DNA of 64,000 nt from Bog-532 sp963732345 (GTDB taxonomy: Bacteria > Actinomycetota > Actinomycetes > Streptosporangiales > Streptosporangiaceae), in assembly GCA_963732345.1 (NCBI GenBank), contig CAVSZI010000023.1:124001-188000 (forward strand), read 5' to 3'. The notes under the pieces are model-generated. The model searched no databases. It saw nothing but the letters and a program-made list of their open reading frames with translations, and was not told the DNA's origin. Shown here piece by piece: positions 59,051-64,000 of the stretch (position 1 is the stretch's first letter; each line of letters starts with the position of its first letter). A program made the translations under genes and the position numbers.

Positions 59051-61437
59051 GTGCGTGGCCGGTTCCTGATCGGCTGGGTGCGGAGCTCACGGGAAAGCCC
59101 AAGGGCCGCCGTTCCAGCCATGGCGGTCACAGGTGAGGGGAAGGACCGGAATAGGGCGACTGTCAGGGAATCCTTGCTGATGCCTCGTCACTGATACACC
59201 CCGGGCTGGGTCGTTGTACCGGGGTGCTAGGGGCTGGCCGCTGAGAGGCGGCAGGCGGCGGCCGCGGATAGGTCGACGGCCAGCGAACACCGCCGCCCCC
59301 GGGGTATAGAGGGCGCCCGGCCCGGTCCGGGTCTCATGCGTGCGGAACGTGGAAACCTCGTCAGGGTCCGCCCGGCAGGCGCGGGTAAGTGCAGGCTGGG
59401 CGGTAGGCCGATCGTAAGTGGGGCGGAAGCCCCTGGCGGGACAGGGTGCCCAGGAAGCGAAGGCCGGCGGCCGAAAGGCAGCAGGAAAACAGGGGTCGCG
59501 GCACCGGGATCTCCCCCGGATGGCCCCTGCATAACTGGCCGGATACGGGCGGATGCCCGGGCCTGCAAGGGCGCTGACGTGGGCAGGTGAGCCTTTGAGG
59601 CGAAGCGGAAGCAGATGCTGGAACCGAAGGGCAAGTTGGACACCTCGGTGAACGGACCTGAGGACCTCCGACCGGCACGGCCGGTCTTCGATGGCGACGC
59701 CTGGGAGCTTGTGGACTGGCGGCGCTGCGAGGAGGAGGTACGGCGGCTGCGACGCAGGATCTTCAAGGCGGTCAAGGACGGGGACCTGGCGGGAGTCAGG
59801 GACCTGCAGCAACTGATGCTGCGGAGCTGGTTCAACGTTCTGGTGAGCGTGCGCCAGGTCACGCAGCGCAATGCGGGCCGCAAGACCGCGGGAATCGACG
59901 GGCTGGTCGCGCTGACCAGCCAGGCACGGGCCGAGGTGGCGGTGCAGGTGCACGCCACGATCGGCTCGCATGTGCCGTCCCCGGTCCGGCGGGTGTACAT
60001 ACCGAAAGCCAGTGGCAAATCAAAAATGCGGCCGCTCGGAATTCCGGTTATTCTGGATCGGTGCCATCAGGCACGGGTGCGTAATGCGCTGGAGCCCGAG
60101 TGGGAGGCCCGGTTCGAGCCCCGATCATATGGGTTCCGGCCGGGCCGCGGCTGCCACGACGCGATAGAGTCCTTGTTCAGCACCCTGAATGGGAAATCCA
60201 GGCGGGTGTGGATTCTTGACGCTGATCTGGCAGGCGCGTTCGACAAGATCAGCCACGGGTACTTGCTGGAAATGCTCGGCGGTTTCCCCGCGAGGGAGAT
60301 GATCGCCGAGTGGCTCAAGGCAGGTATTTTCGAGGCCGGTAAAGGGTTCGCGCCGACCGGGGAGGGAACTCCCCAGGGCGGCAGTATTTCGCCCTTGCTG
60401 CTGAATATCGCATTGCACGGGCTGGAGGAGGCCGCAGGCGTCCGGTACCGGGGCGGCATTCATGCCGGGACGGTGAAGGACGGCTGCCCGGCGCTCACGA
60501 GATATGCCGATGACCTGGTCGTGTGCTGCCATTCCAGGCAGCAGGCCGAGCAGGTCAGGGCACGGCTGGCCGAGTGGCTGAAGCCGAGAGGGCTGGCGTT
60601 CAGCGAAGCCAAAACCCGGATCGTCCCCCTTACTGAGGGGTTCGATTTCCTCGCATTCAACCTCCGCCACTACCCCAACGGCAAGCTGATTATCAAACCG
60701 GGCGCCACGGCCATCAAGAGGTTCCGGGACAGGCTTGCGAAGGAATTCCGCGCACTTCGCGGGGCCAACGTCGCAGCGGTACTGGCGAAGATTGTCCCGA
60801 TCATGCGGGGTTCTCCGGGGGTCCCCGGCCTGTTGCATGACGTCGCGGTGAAACGCTTCACGGAGAGCTTCTGCAACACCTCCGCCATGTGTGGTGCTCG
60901 TTGTCGTCGCTGCTCAGAGGCCTGCCCGCGGCGAACCTGCAACATGTGCAACACCCTGGCCATCGTCGGCGACGAACTTACCCAGCCCCGACCTGCACGT
61001 TCCGCAGGGTCGCGCACTATGCCCGTTTTGCACCCCGAGAGAAGCGGGGGTGGGCGAACTACTTCCGGCACGGAGTGTCCAAGGCAACCTTCAGCGCGGT
61101 CGACTACTTCGCATGGGGTCGGCTGATGCGCTGGATACGCGCCAAGTACGCGGGCAAGACCGGGCTGTCCATGAAGGAACTCCGGCGTCGCTTCTGCGAC
61201 CAGGGGTGGAGGATCGCCCATAACGGGGTCGTGTTCACCGGCGCCTCCAACGTCGTCGTGACCCGCTACCGCTACCGCGGTAACACCATACCGACCCCCT
61301 GGGCTCCGGCAGCATCAAGCTGACCAGCGGGCAAGGCACGCGGAGCGCCCGGTGCGGTGAGAGCCGCACGCCGGGTGCGGAAGGGGGCCTGCGGGAAACG
61401 GCCGATGGCAACACCGGTACCGCGCCCGCAGGCCTAC
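59051..61437 (+). mobile_element. Group II intron (boundaries approximate)
   Basis: Catalytic domain V is at about 61345-61378: cccgg-tgcgg paired with ccgca-(cg bulge)-ccggg, with a GNRA-like loop and an agcgc start. Domain VI (ggcctgcggg at 61386-61395 with cccgcaggcc at 61425-61434) ends in CTAC near 61437. The intron-encoded reverse transcriptase lies in domain IV. A GTGCG at 59051 is a candidate 5' end, preceded 12 bp upstream by an inverted repeat (acaggtt/aacctgt, 59018-59038); a second GTGCG lies at 59079. The 3' exon begins inside an IS110 transposase. Confidence 0.8.
59615..61323 (+). pseudogene. ltrA: Group II intron reverse transcriptase/maturase, interrupted
   Basis: From ATG 59615 the RT domain is intact: NAGRKTAGIDG, RRVYIPKASGKSKMRPLGIP, ADLAGAFDKISH, GTPQGGSISPLLLNI and ALTRYADDLVV (YADD active site). 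After AKIVPIMRG near 60815 the expected maturase is replaced by about 230 bp of unrelated sequence with several Cys (CNTSAMCGARCRRC). The maturase X domain then appears in another frame (REKRGWANYFRHGVSKATFS... GWRIAHNGVVF... RYRYRGNTIPTPWA) to 61323. The intron is probably not self-mobile now. Confidence 0.85.
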
Positions 61438-61439
61438 CT

Positions 61440-62315
61440 TACGAAGACGCTCTTTGCAAGCTGACGTCCGTGGTGTCGCGGCTGGCCGGGCACCAGACCG
61501 CCCGCGCGGTCATCGAGGCCATGGTCGCCGGGGAACGCGACCCGCAGGTCCTCGCCGCACTGGGCCAGGGCAGGATGCGCAACGAGAAGCTTCCCGCTCT
61601 CGCCGAGGCGCTGTCCGGCATGCGGTTCGGCCCTCAGCACGCGCACACCGCCGCGTCCCTGCTGCGCTCCATCGACCTCCTGGAAGCCGAGCTCAGGGAC
61701 CTGCAAGAGCGGGTCACCGCGCACCTGGCCGCGATCCCCGCGTCCTGGGGCGTGGACGCGGACGGCGTTACCGGGCCGCAGGCCGGGCAGGCCGGCGGTG
61801 CTGCCGCGCTGCCGGCCGCGGACCGGCTGGATGAGATCCCCGGCCTGGGCCGGGAGGCCGCCGCTGCGCTGATCGCCGAGATAGGCCTGGATATGAGCCG
61901 CTTCCCGACCCCGCAGGCTCTCGTGTCGTGGGCCGGGCTCACCCCGACCGCACGGCAATCCGGCCCCCGCTCGGGCCGGGGGAAGAAGGGCCACGGCAAC
62001 ACCTACGCCAAGCGGATCGCCGTCCTGGCCGCCTACGCCGCCGCGAACACCGACACCTTCCTCGGCGAGCGGTTCCGCCGCCTCGCCTCCCGCCCCGGCG
62101 GCGGCGGGCGCAAGAAGGCCGGCTGCGCTGTGGGCCGGTCCATCCTCATCATCGTCTGGCACCTGCTGAACGACCCCGCCGCCCGCTACCGGGACCTTGG
62201 ATCGGACTGGCACGCCCGGCATACCGACCGCAGCCGCAAGGCCCGTAACGCCCGCCGCCAGCTCGAAGCCCTCGGCTACGACGTCACCATCACCCTCCGG
62301 GAGGACGCCGCCTGA
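61440..62315 (+). pseudogene. IS110-family transposase, C-terminal fragment
   Basis: The frame is open directly from the intron end (YEDALCKLTSVVSRLAGHQT...) to 62315. It holds the transposase_20 part with the helix-hairpin-helix DEIPGLGREAAAALIAEIG, FPTPQALVSWAGLTP and GRGKKGHGNTYAKRIAVLAA, then GRSILIIVWHLLNDPAARY. The N-terminal DEDD catalytic domain is absent, and no matching 5' exon is seen before the intron. The element was therefore truncated or rearranged around the intron insertion. Confidence 0.85.
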
Positions 62316-63008
62316 TCCAGCAGCCAGCGACAACCGCATAACCGTCACCGCGGCCCGGGCACCGCTTGCCACGGAGCCACCTCGTCATGCCCGGAACCGC
62401 GGTCACGCTAGACGGCTGAGGTGGTTATTTCTTGGTCAGACCGCTCCCTCCATCCGAGGTACATGCCGCTGACCTGCGAGTATGCGCTTCGAGGCTTGTT
62501 TGCAGGCTGCCGCTGTCCGCTATGCGTCCGTGGGCACCAAGTTTCGGGGCCGTGAAAGCCACGTACAGGCGCCGAAAATCCACGGACAGGACGGTGGGAA
62601 CGGTTACGCCGACCGTCCCGCCCGCTTCTTGTCCCCTGACCTGCCACTTCACGATGCCTGCTCATCCTCGCCATCGTCCTGCTCCCGGCTCCCCCATCAC
62701 GGGCGGCACCGCGGTCCTGACCGCCATCGTCGGCTTCTTCGGGCTGCCCGCCCACTTCGGCTTCCGCAAGAACCTGGCCGCGGGCAGCTAACGCCGTAAC
62801 GAGGCCGCTAGAGGTCATAGTGGTCGGCCTCGTCCAGCCACGGCAATGTCATCGAGATCAGGTCACAAGTGCTCTCGCTCAAGTTACAACAGTGATTCTT
62901 GTTACTCAAAGTTGTCGGGCGAGCTTGAAGTTTCGGCTGAATAATCACGTGAGTGAGGGGTGCGAAGAAAGAGATCTGAATGGAGAGATATTAACTATTC
63001 CCCTGTCA
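62316..63008. other. Gene-free stretch between IS110 and the right-edge peptide unit
   Basis: No supportable gene. From about 62870 the base composition becomes markedly more A/T-rich than the rest of the window (for example ttacaacagtgattcttgttactcaaagttg), suggesting DNA of separate origin or an extended regulatory region. I see no terminal repeat that would close the IS110 element. Confidence 0.45.
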
Positions 63009-63038
63009 TTGACGGGCACAAATACGACCTGTTACCCT
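63009..63038 (+). promoter_or_regulatory. Candidate vegetative promoter of the peptide/oxygenase unit
   Basis: TTGACG (63009-63014), an 18-bp spacer and TACCCT (63033-63038) fit TTGACN-N18-TANNNT. The start point would be near 63045, leaving an untranslated leader of about 45 bases before the peptide ORF. Confidence 0.55.
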
Positions 63039-63089
63039 CTCTCAAGTGGGCTGTTATACGGCCGCAGTTCCGACACGTTAGGAGACCGA

Positions 63090-63164
63090 TATGCCGGAGT
63101 CGCGGAAGCGCAAGGCTTGGCGTCGCCCGCAGTGGCGTGCCCGCAATGTGCGTACGCACTGCTA
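63090..63164 (+). CDS. 24-residue very basic peptide, candidate modified-peptide precursor or leader
   Basis: ATG 63090 lies six bases after aggaga. The 24 codons begin MPESRKRK, contain two Trp (positions 10 and 15), seven Arg and two Lys, and end NVRTHC with a C-terminal Cys. The TAA is ten bases before the oxygenase start. The strong ribosome-binding site and the upstream promoter favour real translation. It could be a substrate of the adjacent oxygenase (RiPP-like), an Arg-rich regulatory leader, or a small effector. No known precursor family recognised. Confidence 0.5.
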
Positions 63165-63173
63165 ATCAGATAG

Positions 63174-63899
63174 TTGACTAGAAGCGCAGACGCCATTGGC
63201 GCTGGTCTCCGGAACGATGTATTTCAGCTTCCGGAGACCGCGGCAGCCATTCTCACCAGATCTCCCTGCATTCGTGTCCCCGCGGCGCTGACCAGCGCGG
63301 CAGCCAGGACAATTTACACAGAGCTGTCAGAAGGTATCGAGTACGAGCGTGTCGAACTCTCCGACATAACGAGGCAATGGCGAGCGATACGCCCGGCGGG
63401 GGATGTCTACTTCGGGGAAATGCGGCGGCACCAGGGCTGGGCTACTCCACCGCTGGCCAACTCCGTCCTCCGGGCGTTCGAGTCGGATGACTTCATTCAG
63501 TGGCTCTCCCACGTCACCGGCGAGGAAATAGTCTTTCGCCGCCCGGTCACCGCTTACCGCATGGACCGCGGCGACAGGCTGTGCTTGCATGACGACATGT
63601 CGGATCCAGATCACGCCGTCTCCGTTGCCTACAACTGCAGCACAGGCTGGGATCCTGCCTGGGGTGGCGGTACGCGTTTCGGGCAGGTGGAAAGCGTCAC
63701 GCCGCTGCCGACTCCGGCAGATTCTCCGATTGAACTGCATGAGTGGCGAGTCACGAACGAGCAGGTATTCACGCCGCAGTTCAACTCGCTGCTTGTGATG
63801 CGCCTTGACCTGAAGTACGCACACGGCGTCGCCGAGATTACCGGGCCAGGTTCACGTTACGCACTAGTAGGGATATATGCGCGATCGCCCTTCGCCTGA
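63174..63899 (+). CDS. 2-oxoglutarate/Fe(II)-dependent oxygenase (prolyl-4-hydroxylase-like fold)
   Basis: 241 residues from TTG 63174, the only start after the in-frame stop at 63171. The facial triad is visible: His139 and Asp141 (LCLHDDMSD), His217 (LKYAHGVAEI), and Arg228 for 2-oxoglutarate (GPGSRYALVGIYAR). GWDPAWGGGTRFG fits the strand region of the 2OG-FeII_Oxy_3 family. Such enzymes hydroxylate protein or peptide side chains or free amino acids. The basic peptide ORF 10 bp upstream and a third gene 38 bp downstream suggest a small operon. Confidence 0.82.
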   Translation: MTRSADAIGAGLRNDVFQLPETAAAILTRSPCIRVPAALTSAAARTIYTELSEGIEYERVELSDITRQWRAIRPAGDVYFGEMRRHQGWATPPLANSVLRAFESDDFIQWLSHVTGEEIVFRRPVTAYRMDRGDRLCLHDDMSDPDHAVSVAYNCSTGWDPAWGGGTRFGQVESVTPLPTPADSPIELHEWRVTNEQVFTPQFNSLLVMRLDLKYAHGVAEITGPGSRYALVGIYARSPFA

Positions 63900-63937
63900 A
63901 AAGCGTGCCAGCCACTCGTCACATCGGAGGACCGCAC

Positions 63938-64000
63938 ATGGAATTTTGTTACCAGCTCTCGGGTGACGTGGTTTGCCGCCAGACCAACTCCGACCTTCGG
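63938..64000 (+). CDS. Start of a third gene in the right-edge unit (runs off right edge)
   Basis: ATG 63938 is seven bases after ggagg (63926-63930). The 21 visible residues (EFCYQLSGDVVCRQTNSDLR after Met) contain two Cys and no identifiable motif. It is co-oriented with the oxygenase, 38 bp downstream, and probably in the same transcript. Its identity would decide how the peptide unit is read. Confidence 0.6.
   Translation, partial: MEFCYQLSGDVVCRQTNSDLR

Noticed and set aside
62432..62791. Plus-strand 119-codon frame after IS110
   Set aside because: Low-complexity Pro/Arg text, no ribosome-binding site and no recognisable domain.

Overview
The window is high-GC actinobacterial DNA. Promoters resemble TTGACN...TANNNT, many starts are GTG, and the core genes are actinobacterial: a mycothiol ligase (MshC) beside a mycothiol-type DinB enzyme, nrdR-nrdJ, lexA divergent from a LysM protein, orn followed by tRNA-His, and Xre-DUF5753/DUF397 pairs. 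A soil actinomycete of the Streptosporangiales/Streptomycetales kind is likely; I cannot place it more closely from sequence alone.

Left third (1-29.4 kb) is mostly intact housekeeping DNA. It holds an Acg-type nitroreductase (cut by the edge), an intein-containing class II ribonucleotide reductase with its repressor NrdR, a LysM/lexA divergent SOS locus, leuS behind a leader-peptide attenuator, an acyltransferase-like protein lacking its catalytic Ser, a tmsA/tmsB-type pair for 10-methyl-branched fatty acids (tmsB is frameshifted), mshC, and a three-gene minus-strand unit (19.65-25.1 kb). That unit encodes a GCS2 ligase fused to a circularly permuted ATP-grasp, an asparagine-synthetase-like amidotransferase and an EgtC-like N-terminal-Cys hydrolase. 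It looks like a pathway for a small amidated peptide or osmolyte. Two intramembrane or M50-type proteases follow.

Middle (29.4-41.8 kb) is a mosaic of intact small enzymes (nitronate monooxygenase, redoxin, MOSC-ferredoxin reductase fusion, SDR, F420-type reductase, TrmH) and gene fragments. A 625-bp inverted duplication (a VOC gene plus an orphan SDR tail) brackets about 8 kb, with IS1380 remains just inside its left copy.

41.8-53.8 kb returns to ordinary chromosome: an amidase-like protein, orn, tRNA-His, a GNAT enzyme, two tandem secreted paralogues, a LuxR-type regulator, a two-component system, a fructosamine-kinase-like protein, a low-molecular-weight phosphatase, a sedolisin and tRNA-Lys.

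Right end (53.8-64 kb) is again accessory: a direct repeat flanking a DUF389 membrane protein, acetate kinase, a transposase fragment, a group II intron with a broken reverse transcriptase, and an IS110 fragment. At the edge is a small promoter-driven unit: a 24-residue very basic peptide ORF, a 2-oxoglutarate/Fe(II) oxygenase and the start of a third gene.

Several genes (tmsB, Xre-DUF5753, NTF2-like, flavin reductase, TPR protein) differ from an intact reading frame by one base. These may be true lesions or assembly indels, so the pseudogene calls should be read with that in mind.
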